Source: Shewanella indica (lineage in GTDB: Bacteria; Pseudomonadota; Gammaproteobacteria; Enterobacterales; Shewanellaceae). From it: a stretch of DNA of 35,129 nucleotides. This document shows, piece by piece, positions 8,936-17,882 of the stretch (positions within the stretch are counted from its first letter, which is position 1; each line of letters begins with the position of its first letter). The position numbers and the translations under genes are program-made. The DNA is taken from assembly GCF_002836975.1 (NCBI RefSeq), contig NZ_NIJK01000044.1, positions 132,831-167,959 on the forward strand, written 5' to 3'. Under the pieces are notes generated by a model. The model was not told where the DNA came from, did not search any database, and worked only from the letters and a program-made list of their open reading frames with translations.

Positions 8936-10753
8936 TCAAGCAACCTGTTTCTCATCTATTTCAAGCTCAATTATTTGATGCCATCGCCCTGCGCTGAGCT
9001 GTCTTGCAGTATCGAAACCAATTCCGAATTTCCAGCCAAACCCCGTGGATCTCAGCTCCCAGTCTGCGGCGCACAGATTGCAAGATGATTTAAAGCCTCT
9101 ACCTTCCCTAGAAACGAAGTTTGAACCGTCAGCTAGTCGCCCACAACATGGGCAATAAGCTACAAACTTGGCGGCAGTGTACAGTTTCTCCAGAGCTGCC
9201 TTCACTGCCGGTGACAAAGTAAAAGCTCTGAGCCAATGTTGAAATTCGTCATTGCTCAATTGGCTGGCCAATTTAAACTGTCCAGAAGGTTGGGACTTGG
9301 GCCAGTTTTCTTTAGTCACCTTGGGAAGTTGGCTGACCACGGCTCCGTAGTCAGGTACCACAACTTTAATCCACCATCGTTGAACTGCTTCGATGACCCT
9401 TTCTTCGGTGAATAGATTAACAGGAGAACATGAGAAGAGCGCATCCGTCTCTGTATCGACGAATAGGCGGCACATAAAGCGGTTTGGCCTCTCTTGTTCT
9501 ACTGGAAAACCGTCTGTCAAAGGAACAAATGTGAGCGGTTCCGAGCAATCAAAACTTACGCATGATAACTGCCAGCTATTACCTACGTTATTCAGTTTTC
9601 CAGACATACCAGACGGGTGGTTTAGCAACCAGCAGTCGCCAGATAATGGGATAGTATCCCAGCCAATTTTCTGATGGGCGCGCAAAACCACCATGCCTAT
9701 ATATTGCTGATAGGCAGCTTGTTGTCTTTGCCGTTGTTGGAAAATTTGAACTGGGTCTTTGGTGCTTGACGCCGTTTCTTTTATCCATATATTCCACAGG
9801 TGTCTAACCTTCATGTAGTGTGGGTCATTCAGCAGAATATTGGTGCTCTTAAGCGTAAGCGGAACCTGTGCCTCTTTGGGGATGGCTCTGTATGTTTCAC
9901 TCTGTTTAAGTTGCTGTATTTTTCTAAGCAGTTCATTAAATTGCTCTAGCTTAGACTCGGAGAGGCGTTTCAGACTTTCAGCCTCCTCCTGGGCAAAAGA
10001 TTCCCCCCAAGAGTCACAAAGTGCATGACGCAGGCTCCGGTGAAGTGAATCACTGCCGTCTAATTTCAATCCTTTTTCAAGAACCTTATCCAGAGCTCTT
10101 AATTCAGCAAGGATCTTTTTAATGTACCGTTCGAGATGATCCAGCAATCGTGCATAAACTCGATTTTCATAGATATGGAGTTCATCCTCGCTGATCTTGG
10201 CTTGTAATTTCTTTGGCACCACGCCTGTAAAGGTACGCTGTTGCCAGCATTCAGAATGTGCTGCCAAATGCCGCTGAAAGTTGCTCGCCGTCCGCTTTAC
10301 CCTAGACACGGGTAATAACTCCTCATCGTATCTCATCGAAATGCGAGGTGATTTCGCGATACTGTGAAGATGCCCTGATTGCATAACTTCTTGTAATGCC
10401 ATTTCCAGCTGAGAAGAATCAAACCTGTGCGCTATTTGTGGTGGAATAACAGCCGATGGCAGCGAAGCTGTATCCGTCAAGTCAGCAATTGCATTGATTT
10501 CTTCCAACGCCTGAATAGCAATATCTCTATCCGCCTGCATATCAATATTGAGCTTGTCTCTCGTAAGTCGGACAGACACGCCATCTATCTCGATTTTGCC
10601 TCGACCATCGTCAAGCAAAATGGTGCCAGCAGGCCAGCGACCATGTATGCCCAGGCAACTTTCCTTAATTAATGCATAACGACCAGAATCAATGGCACTC
10701 TCTCTGGAAATTGCAACCGTTTCGCCAGTCACACAATCTCGAAGTGTGAGCAT
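8936..10753 (-). CDS. DUF2357-like McrB-partner protein with zinc ribbon
   Basis: A 605-aa protein. The central part contains SEDELHIYENRVYARLLDHLERYI (about residues 190-213), resembling the DUF2357 region found in partners of McrB-type ATPases. The C-terminal part has CPCCGRL and CNLC about 27 residues apart, a zinc ribbon (about 538-570). I see no PD-(D/E)xK nuclease motif, so if this pair works like McrBC the nuclease must lie elsewhere or be cryptic. Its ATG shares the A of the preceding TGA (TGATG at 10751-10755), which gives tight coupling to the McrB-like ATPase. It is the last gene before the terminator at 8866. The DUF2357 assignment is tentative; the zinc ribbon is clear. Confidence 0.78.
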   Translation of the reverse strand: MLTLRDCVTGETVAISRESAIDSGRYALIKESCLGIHGRWPAGTILLDDGRGKIEIDGVSVRLTRDKLNIDMQADRDIAIQALEEINAIADLTDTASLPSAVIPPQIAHRFDSSQLEMALQEVMQSGHLHSIAKSPRISMRYDEELLPVSRVKRTASNFQRHLAAHSECWQQRTFTGVVPKKLQAKISEDELHIYENRVYARLLDHLERYIKKILAELRALDKVLEKGLKLDGSDSLHRSLRHALCDSWGESFAQEEAESLKRLSESKLEQFNELLRKIQQLKQSETYRAIPKEAQVPLTLKSTNILLNDPHYMKVRHLWNIWIKETASSTKDPVQIFQQRQRQQAAYQQYIGMVVLRAHQKIGWDTIPLSGDCWLLNHPSGMSGKLNNVGNSWQLSCVSFDCSEPLTFVPLTDGFPVEQERPNRFMCRLFVDTETDALFSCSPVNLFTEERVIEAVQRWWIKVVVPDYGAVVSQLPKVTKENWPKSQPSGQFKLASQLSNDEFQHWLRAFTLSPAVKAALEKLYTAAKFVAYCPCCGRLADGSNFVSREGRGFKSSCNLCAADWELRSTGFGWKFGIGFDTARQLSAGRWHQIIELEIDEKQVA

Positions 10754-13077
10754 CAGGCCATCTCCTTACGCTCAATTTCCTGCAGCAGTCTCTCACCGCA
10801 TTTAAGTGCAAACTCCTTACTAAACATCTGTTCCCAAACATCATTTAGACAACTTTCAAGCTTGTTCAAATGCTCAGTTTTTGTGTCATAGCGCCCGGTA
10901 ACCTTGCCATCTCGGAATAGGCGAGTTGATAGCAGATGATCCAATGCCTGGCTGGATGTGCCGCCACTAGCCATCACCACCGGAATAAACTGTCTTGCCT
11001 GGCGCTCTAAACGGTTGCCCCAGCCAATGCCAAAACGCTGTTCCAGAACTTTTGTAATCTCATGTGCCTGTAGCACTTTAAAGAGTCGGTCCACTTCTGG
11101 TCGGTATTGTTTGATTGCCGTATCGAAAGCTGCTTGCATAGAGGAAACGCTGTACACAACTGGGCGCTTTAACGTTGTCGAAATGCCCTCTGAATCGTTG
11201 CGACCAAGTTCCATCACAAAGCTTCTGTCCTGGGTTTTATCTGCAAATTCAAATGTGGTTTCATCATGGTTTGCTGTGCCAATAAACCACAGGTTGTCTG
11301 CAACACGGATCTTTCTTCCTTCCATCAGCAACTGAGGATATTTCGCAGGGGTGTTTTCCATCAGCACAACGTGCCGATCATCGCCGGTAAGCTCGAGTGC
11401 AGAGAGAAATTCGGCAAAATACTGCTCGGGGCGGGATAGGTTCATTTCGTCCAGTAGCACCACATTGAATCGATCTTTAAATGCTGGCGTTTGAGCTTTG
11501 TAGAGTGCGTGCAGACACTCTTTCTCATAAAATCTTTTTTCAAACGCGTTGTAGTGCCCGACGAGATCATAGCGGTCTCGCCAACCCGCCTGAACCGGCA
11601 CCACTGTACATTGACCGCCAACAGCCCGAGCAAAAGCTTTGGCTAAGCTGGTCTTTCCTGTTCCGGATATCCCCTGCAGAATGTGTAGCTGGCTCATCGC
11701 CAAACCACCCATAAAAAGGCGAAGGGTATCTTTACCGAAATAAAGAGGGTTATTTGGATCGACCTGGCAAATCCTTGCTTGGAGATCATCAATGAACTCT
11801 GCAAGAGCAGGGATAGGTTGAGTCACAGAGCCTTCCCTCAGTTCCTCGTCCATTTTCGTCAACTCAGGGAACGTAGGCTGTCCTTGCTGCATGTCTTTAA
11901 GACTCTCGATTTCCCGTCTTAACTGCTCAGTTGCAAGCCCTAGAGCATCATTATGTTGCTGCAATGCTCTGTTTTTCAGCGCGAGCTGTTCACGCTCCAT
12001 TATGCCGGTAGCTCTTTGATTGCGTTCGATATTGGCTTCCTGCAATTCTTGTGTGCGCTCTCTGAGTTGGTCTTCCAGACTGCGGTTGAAATCTTTCAGG
12101 TACTCGACTTCATCCTCCAGCTCAGCAACAGGGCGGCCGGCTAATTTTTGTCGATATTCCCTGACTTCTGTTTCAAGCTTATCCATAGTCCTGAACAGTT
12201 CTTCAACAGAGGGCATATCATTTTGCTTTAACGTTCTCTCAAGTTCTGCAAAGTCAGACAGTCGTCCTTTTAGTTCCTGAATTGTTTTTGCATCCCTCTG
12301 CCTGTAGTTCTGAATTAGCTCAAGCTCTGATTCGAGCTCGGAAATTCTGTCACCAAACTGCCGTTCTAATTGGGCTTTCTTTATTCCTTCCCAAGAAGCA
12401 CGGGCAGACTCTTTTGCCTCCAATTGAGCTTGCTGTACTTCTATCTCTGCCCGCTCTCTTTCCTGGGCCAGCTGTGCCAGCCTCAGTTTTTCCCAATCGC
12501 TATTGATGGCATCAGTCTGCTTTTTTCTTTCATCATCGATGACTTGCTGGGCATTTATGATTGCTTTCCGGTTTTGTTCCAAGGTTAGAAGTTGCTCTTC
12601 TTTCAGTTTGGATAACTCAGCGCTTAACTTTGCCAAAGACTGATTGTGGAGGTTTACAAACCCAGCTTGAGCCTCAGCCTCCCTCACTGACAGGCTTTCT
12701 TCCTGCTGGATCAGTCTCTTTTCTTTGATAAGCAAGTCATTGCGCATTTTTTCCATGTTGCGCAGTTCTTGCTGGTGATCTACCTTTTGGGTTTCTATTA
12801 CTGTTTGTTTAGTCTTTATTGCAGTCCGATCCCGTTCCAGCTCATCACGCTCAGAGGCTAACGATTGCAAATCATTTTCGTACTGTGATTTCAGTGAGCT
12901 CAACTCACTACAAAGGGCCTCTAACCTTTCAAGCGTTTCAGGAGTAGCTTCATCCATCAACTCGCTATCGGGTTTTGTTCCCGTAATGCTGGCGATTTTT
13001 TCTGTAATAGCATTTTTGGGCATTTTGGGGGTTTGTTTGAGCGCTGGAATGTTAGTCCGATTTCTATTTTTGGCCAT
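10753..13077 (-). CDS. Coiled-coil McrB-like AAA+ ATPase
   Basis: A 774-aa protein. Residues about 50-400 are a long coiled coil, rich in E, Q, K and L. The AAA+ module follows: Walker A GISGTGKTS near 469-477, Walker B VVLLDEMNLSRPEQYF near 539-554, sensor 1 FIGTANHDETT near 598-608, and a TQDRSF segment like the arginine finger of McrB GTPases. The LLDEMN form is typical of the McrB/dynein/MoxR branch. It starts inside the end of the previous gene (14-bp overlap) and abuts the DUF2357-like gene. Such ATPases form hexamers that power a partner nuclease; the coiled coil may be the DNA- or partner-reaching arm. ATPase family is certain, the exact role inferred. Confidence 0.88.
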   Translation of the reverse strand: MAKNRNRTNIPALKQTPKMPKNAITEKIASITGTKPDSELMDEATPETLERLEALCSELSSLKSQYENDLQSLASERDELERDRTAIKTKQTVIETQKVDHQQELRNMEKMRNDLLIKEKRLIQQEESLSVREAEAQAGFVNLHNQSLAKLSAELSKLKEEQLLTLEQNRKAIINAQQVIDDERKKQTDAINSDWEKLRLAQLAQERERAEIEVQQAQLEAKESARASWEGIKKAQLERQFGDRISELESELELIQNYRQRDAKTIQELKGRLSDFAELERTLKQNDMPSVEELFRTMDKLETEVREYRQKLAGRPVAELEDEVEYLKDFNRSLEDQLRERTQELQEANIERNQRATGIMEREQLALKNRALQQHNDALGLATEQLRREIESLKDMQQGQPTFPELTKMDEELREGSVTQPIPALAEFIDDLQARICQVDPNNPLYFGKDTLRLFMGGLAMSQLHILQGISGTGKTSLAKAFARAVGGQCTVVPVQAGWRDRYDLVGHYNAFEKRFYEKECLHALYKAQTPAFKDRFNVVLLDEMNLSRPEQYFAEFLSALELTGDDRHVVLMENTPAKYPQLLMEGRKIRVADNLWFIGTANHDETTFEFADKTQDRSFVMELGRNDSEGISTTLKRPVVYSVSSMQAAFDTAIKQYRPEVDRLFKVLQAHEITKVLEQRFGIGWGNRLERQARQFIPVVMASGGTSSQALDHLLSTRLFRDGKVTGRYDTKTEHLNKLESCLNDVWEQMFSKEFALKCGERLLQEIERKEMA

Positions 13078-14578
13078 TACTCAGTCCTTCGAAGAACGTC
13101 TTTAAGAAAGAAGCGCAGATGTCAGCGGCTTCCAATGACATGGATTTAGAGACATTAAATCCCCCCTCTGCGTGCGCTGTTTTGTCACGCCAGTGAGATA
13201 AACGGTACGCATCGAGGAAGAGATTTTCTTGTTGAACAAATTCACGAATAGGATGCGTTGGGTAGTCAGGCATCGACAATAAGCAAGCTGCAAAGCACAA
13301 TCGAAACGAGCCTTGTTTATTTTTGGCAGTGTTAAACACCGCTGAATGCCGGAGTTGTAGCGCCTCTTCGAGTTGCAAGCGGGATAAAAATGGAGCTGCG
13401 TCACTAATCAGCTTTCGCATTTCTTTGGGACCGCATTGCCGGGGAATAATTTTCAGGTTTTTAAGGGGATATCGCTCAAGGCAATATCTTACGCAGTGTT
13501 CGATGATGCTCGAGCTTTGAGTGATCAAATCCCGGTAATCGTGGTACCTGTTAGTCTCCCCGGCGGTTTCTATTTCCAGTTTACGGCTCATCCACCCGTG
13601 CAGAAGACCGGTTAAACCATCAACAGTGTCAGCCTGGCTATACTCGGTTAGCACCTCTAACCTGGCTTGTTCTGACCTTGCTGCCAATGCTTCATCCAAC
13701 GAAGAGAAGTCATTGGAGTCCTTAATGCCAATCATTTGCATGATTTCACGACTTATTTTGGGATAACTTGTAAAAACGCCCTCGATTTTGTTTCGCATCC
13801 ATTGCACGTCACTATGGAGTCCAATAGGGTCCTGCACGGCCCAAATATTCTCAAGTGCCGGCGTCGTGTAAGTCCAGACCCAAAGATAGGCGTTGAAAGG
13901 AGCTCTATCGGTAAGCTTCAGAGCATCCAGCTGACGAAAAGACTCAAACTCGTTTGAATGTCCCATCATCCACGCATTACGTTGAGCTTGGTGCGTAGCC
14001 TCCATAACATGACGGAGTTCGTCCCTGCTTGGAGATTTTGGGTCGACTTTTTCCCTAATGACAGTTGGTCGCCATGGCCAATTAGAACCTTTTGAAAGAG
14101 AAAATTCCAAAGGAGTCGTGGCAGTATTCGACGGTTCAATAGCATTAATATTGTTGGCGTATCTCGGAAACAGGCTACCGTAGACAGCATCCTGGAAAAC
14201 ATAACCTGTTCTCAGCCCTGTGGAGCTCGGCATATCCTGCTGCAACGCTTGATGTCCCTCGTCGGTCAACCACCCCGTGTTTGCATCCACCCACCCATTA
14301 GGTTCGAGTTGTTGTTCAATAATGTACCTCACCATCTCAGGCTCGAGTCCATGCCACTGTGCTATCTCGCTAAGGCGAGTGCTGTCCAACCGTCTTCCAG
14401 TTTTCATTGAAAGCAGGGATAAGATAGAGCGTTCGAATATGTTGATGCTTTTGCCAGAGAGATTGGGGCCGTAGACCTGCCAAACAAAAACTGGCCACAA
14501 TACAGCCCTTACCGACTGGCGTTCATCAACTGGTGGCCGGTTTTGGTAACAGATGAAATCATCAGAGAATCTTGCCAT
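13064..14578 (-). CDS. Uncharacterised protein with possible HEPN RxxxxH motif
   Basis: A 504-aa protein of unknown family. The ATG at 14578 with GAGGGAG just upstream is preferred over TTG at 14599 and GTG at 14590. Residues 30-120 look like a winged-helix region (LSEIAQWHGLEPEMVRYII, then GWLTDEGHQAL). The C-terminal 150 residues are helical and contain HWRDKTAHAEGG; the R-x4-H spacing (about R464 and H469) is that of HEPN nucleases such as the RNxxxH type. It overlaps the helicase upstream by 17 bp and the McrB-like gene downstream by 14 bp, so it is an integral operon member. It could supply the missing nuclease of the system, or be a non-catalytic HEPN-like domain. Confidence 0.72.
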   Translation of the reverse strand: MARFSDDFICYQNRPPVDERQSVRAVLWPVFVWQVYGPNLSGKSINIFERSILSLLSMKTGRRLDSTRLSEIAQWHGLEPEMVRYIIEQQLEPNGWVDANTGWLTDEGHQALQQDMPSSTGLRTGYVFQDAVYGSLFPRYANNINAIEPSNTATTPLEFSLSKGSNWPWRPTVIREKVDPKSPSRDELRHVMEATHQAQRNAWMMGHSNEFESFRQLDALKLTDRAPFNAYLWVWTYTTPALENIWAVQDPIGLHSDVQWMRNKIEGVFTSYPKISREIMQMIGIKDSNDFSSLDEALAARSEQARLEVLTEYSQADTVDGLTGLLHGWMSRKLEIETAGETNRYHDYRDLITQSSSIIEHCVRYCLERYPLKNLKIIPRQCGPKEMRKLISDAAPFLSRLQLEEALQLRHSAVFNTAKNKQGSFRLCFAACLLSMPDYPTHPIREFVQQENLFLDAYRLSHWRDKTAHAEGGFNVSKSMSLEAADICASFLKTFFEGLSNGQK

Positions 14579-17500
14579 GTGCTCCCTCACATAATTCAAA
14601 AAAGGCAGGGAACCCGGGTAGCAATGGCATATTGTCTTCAGGATTTACACCATTCACATTTCTGAGTTCTTTATCGCCCACAACAATTAACAGCTTTTTC
14701 TGTCGGCTCATGGCGACGTTGATACGATTTGGAAGCCTTAAAAAGCCCAGCTTGCGATTCAAACTTTCGGTATTTATCTCAGTATCCGACGTCCAGGTCC
14801 GCACAACCGAGAGAATTACCACATCGAACTCTTTCCCTTGAAAGGCATCCACTGACCCGACTCGCAGACGTTCCTCACCCTGCTCATTAATTCGATACTC
14901 GGCGCCAATCTGCCAACCATCCTCGGTATGTTCCGCGAATCCCAGTGCTGCCAGCTCCTCATAAATTGCGTCTCTCTGGGCACTGTAGAAAGTAATGATG
15001 CCAACACTGATATCGGGATAGGCGTTGAGGAGCTTAGATGCTTCTTCTGCACATCGTTTTGCCTCATCAGTCCTTAATCTGCTGCCATGGCGCTTTTGCT
15101 CAAGGCCCAGCTCCTTAGGCACATCCACCCACGCAGCGCAGCATCCTTGATAATCTTCAATACCATGTTCAAACACTGCTTCAGATAATCCTGGTTCGAT
15201 CGGATCAAAACCGCGGCGCTCGTAAAACTCACGACTAACAAAGCGACCCAGCACAGGATGCATGCGAAATTGGGTATCAAGCATCACAACACGCTCCGGG
15301 CCGCCATTTTTATGCATTTCTTTAAACTGCCGGTATAAATGCTCAAACAAACTGATGCGAAGCAGCTCAGAATTAACGGCATCCAGTTCATGTTGTTCCT
15401 GTAATTCCGTTTCAACCCTCGGCTCAAGCATGTGGGGCAACTGAAGGTGATCCCCCACCAGCACAATGCGGCGTTTGGCCATCGCCATTGGAATCATCAA
15501 ATCCAGCGGACTGGCTCTGGCTGCTTCGTCCACTATGACGGTGTTAAAGGTTATGCCTTGTCTCTCTGTTGTTTCCTTGAGACTGAGCATCTGATCCCCA
15601 GCGGCTTGCTGACAGGTTGCACCGATAATAGTGACGTAATCTTCGATGCTTTTTTCAATGTTGTAAGCTTGGTTTTCAAGAGCCTCAATATACTCGTGTC
15701 GCACAATCAGAGGTCCCAATACTCGGGATTTTGAGAGCAACCCATAGAGCTCGCTTTCCATCTCGTCCAGCACAGAACAGTCAGCCTCATCGATATATGA
15801 ACGCAGCAGATATGGCCGATAGTCCGGACGAACGGCATCGATGAGTTGTTCTTTAGTGGATATTATTTCCTCAATAGCGGCTTCCTCTGAAAGCCGGAAA
15901 TCTGTCAACAGGTGCTGTAATTCACGCAAGCGCGCTATTGTTGGATGGCCACTCAGGGTTGGGATGGTTTCAGCAAATTTAAGTAAATCTGCCAGTCTGT
16001 CATCTCCATCATCGTTGAAGGCCACAATGCTGGTTCTCAGCCCTCTAATCACTCGCAATAGTTCCAAACGATGGCTATTTGAAAGCTGTAACTCGCTGCC
16101 TTTAAGGTGTTTCACGAGCGTTCGTTGCCATGAATCACTCAATGCATTTGAGAGATACATGTCATGTTCATTAGAGAGTCTCGTCAGTATATCCTCGATT
16201 TCCAACGACAAAGCTCTTCTGGAACCTGGATCCCTGGACATCCGCAGGCTGAGGCTTGTCTCCTTCAGCTGCTCGTAAAGACCAAATTCCGGCCAGGACT
16301 TAAGTTCTGCCTCAAGAGGCTGTTTGAGTGAAAGTATTTTACCAATTCGCCATTTAGTGATTGGGTTTTCCGAGGCATCGCCTCCGAAGCGACGCCCACC
16401 AACTTTTACTGCTGGCAGCCCAAAAACGCCCGAACGTCCAACGACGTTCTCTACAGCGTCATGTTGGAAGCTGGTCAATAAGACCTGATGCTTCAACGAT
16501 GAGTTGTCCGAAAATTCATCCACAATACGTTGCTGCAGGGCTGTAATGACCTGAGTTTTTCCTGTACCTGGCGGGCCAATGATGAGTGCCACATCAGGCG
16601 TGTTCAGGGCAACTTTCAGGGCATCTTTTTGCCTTGCCGTTGGCTCGCCTTTGAAGCGTTGTCTGGCTTTTGTGGATAAGGCTGTCAGCGTTCTGGCTCT
16701 TTCTACAGGCGGTTCGATACCCTCAAGCAACATTCGCAATTGTGGCATGAGGTTTTGATGCAATTGTATGGCGCGATAGGCTCTTTCTCTGCGCTCATAC
16801 GCCGTTTTATCGCCTTGAATAGAAAGCAAAATAATGCCTTTTTGAGGAGGCGGATTTTGCTTGATTTCGATTTCGATATACGGAGGGCTAATTTGGATAT
16901 CGCGCCCTAGCAATGGGCTGCGTCCTGTTGCTTCTTTTTTGACTGGTTCGGACTGCTCCAGCATCCAGCTTGGTGGCTCATCGGTAATTTCAAATATCAG
17001 CTCGGTGGTACCCAGCTCATCGTTATCCTGCAAGGCTTTAATCCGTTTACCAAATTCAATGGCTTGCTCATGGCCTACATTCAGTCGAAAACGTGGGATT
17101 TCTTTGCCCGAATGACACATTGCGCTGTAAGGAATGTAGCCGAGTTTTTTGGCGGCACGTGTCGCGATGTTCCATTGCAGTTTGCTGTATGTTTCCCAAA
17201 GGCTAAGGTAACTACCACTATTGTTGATGTGTTGCTCCAATACATCGACAGCACTGGCGTTGACCCTGGCAGCAACTGAGTCATCGACAAACTCTGCATT
17301 GCCAACCAACGCAATGAGGTCGCTGTCGTCTCTTCGAAGTTTGGTCAGTTTCTTGGCTCGCCAGAGCCTACCGTCCTTGAAGATAGAGAGTGAGTAACTC
17401 TTACCAACCAGCTGGAAATCATTCCGCTCCTGACTTTGGAAATAGCGAGCGATTAACATGGGTTCGTCCAGCTCAAGGATAAACTCATCCTTCAACCAGT

Positions 17501-17873
17501 CATTGGCTTGTGCGACGGAGTTTTGGGCGATAAGGGCCTCATTGGATAATTGCTCTGCCAGGTAGCCGTCCACGGCTATTTTTAAATCCAATGACAATCT
17601 GAGCTGGAAGCCGGCGTGTTCCAGATGAACATGGTTACCCCCCAGTTGCGCCAATCGCCATAAACCTAATCTTGTCGAGGCTAAGTCCTTAGTTTTTGGA
17701 TCGCTGGCCCTAACCAAGGCAATCAAGCCATTTTGGGATACAATCAGGTCGCTTTTATCGCTGACCAAACGAACTTCTTTGCCTGATTGCCAATTGAGTG
17801 CCCCAGAGGTGCTATCAACAAAGTGAATGCAGTGCAGTGTTGGGTCGAAAAAGCGAAAGTCAGCTAACTTCAT
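14562..17873 (-). CDS. Superfamily 1 (UPF1/DNA2-like) helicase
   Basis: A 1103-aa protein. The helicase motifs are clear: Walker A IIGPPGTGKTQ near 431-441, Walker B VIVDEAARASP near 779-789, GDHLQLPHML near 807-816, LDTQFRMHPVLGRF near 865-878, VGSVDAFQGKEFDVV near 1005-1019 and NRINVAMSRQKK near 1049-1060. These place it in SF1B with UPF1, DNA2 and Sen1, which move 5' to 3' on DNA or RNA. The first 400 residues are a separate region with no known domain that I can name. The insert between motifs I and II (about 450-770) is long and helical. The gene begins 9 bp after the kinase stop. It is the presumed motor of the DNA-processing half of the locus. Confidence 0.9.
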   Translation of the reverse strand: MKLADFRFFDPTLHCIHFVDSTSGALNWQSGKEVRLVSDKSDLIVSQNGLIALVRASDPKTKDLASTRLGLWRLAQLGGNHVHLEHAGFQLRLSLDLKIAVDGYLAEQLSNEALIAQNSVAQANDWLKDEFILELDEPMLIARYFQSQERNDFQLVGKSYSLSIFKDGRLWRAKKLTKLRRDDSDLIALVGNAEFVDDSVAARVNASAVDVLEQHINNSGSYLSLWETYSKLQWNIATRAAKKLGYIPYSAMCHSGKEIPRFRLNVGHEQAIEFGKRIKALQDNDELGTTELIFEITDEPPSWMLEQSEPVKKEATGRSPLLGRDIQISPPYIEIEIKQNPPPQKGIILLSIQGDKTAYERRERAYRAIQLHQNLMPQLRMLLEGIEPPVERARTLTALSTKARQRFKGEPTARQKDALKVALNTPDVALIIGPPGTGKTQVITALQQRIVDEFSDNSSLKHQVLLTSFQHDAVENVVGRSGVFGLPAVKVGGRRFGGDASENPITKWRIGKILSLKQPLEAELKSWPEFGLYEQLKETSLSLRMSRDPGSRRALSLEIEDILTRLSNEHDMYLSNALSDSWQRTLVKHLKGSELQLSNSHRLELLRVIRGLRTSIVAFNDDGDDRLADLLKFAETIPTLSGHPTIARLRELQHLLTDFRLSEEAAIEEIISTKEQLIDAVRPDYRPYLLRSYIDEADCSVLDEMESELYGLLSKSRVLGPLIVRHEYIEALENQAYNIEKSIEDYVTIIGATCQQAAGDQMLSLKETTERQGITFNTVIVDEAARASPLDLMIPMAMAKRRIVLVGDHLQLPHMLEPRVETELQEQHELDAVNSELLRISLFEHLYRQFKEMHKNGGPERVVMLDTQFRMHPVLGRFVSREFYERRGFDPIEPGLSEAVFEHGIEDYQGCCAAWVDVPKELGLEQKRHGSRLRTDEAKRCAEEASKLLNAYPDISVGIITFYSAQRDAIYEELAALGFAEHTEDGWQIGAEYRINEQGEERLRVGSVDAFQGKEFDVVILSVVRTWTSDTEINTESLNRKLGFLRLPNRINVAMSRQKKLLIVVGDKELRNVNGVNPEDNMPLLPGFPAFFELCEGAHGKIL

Positions 17874-17882
17874 ACGAGCCCC

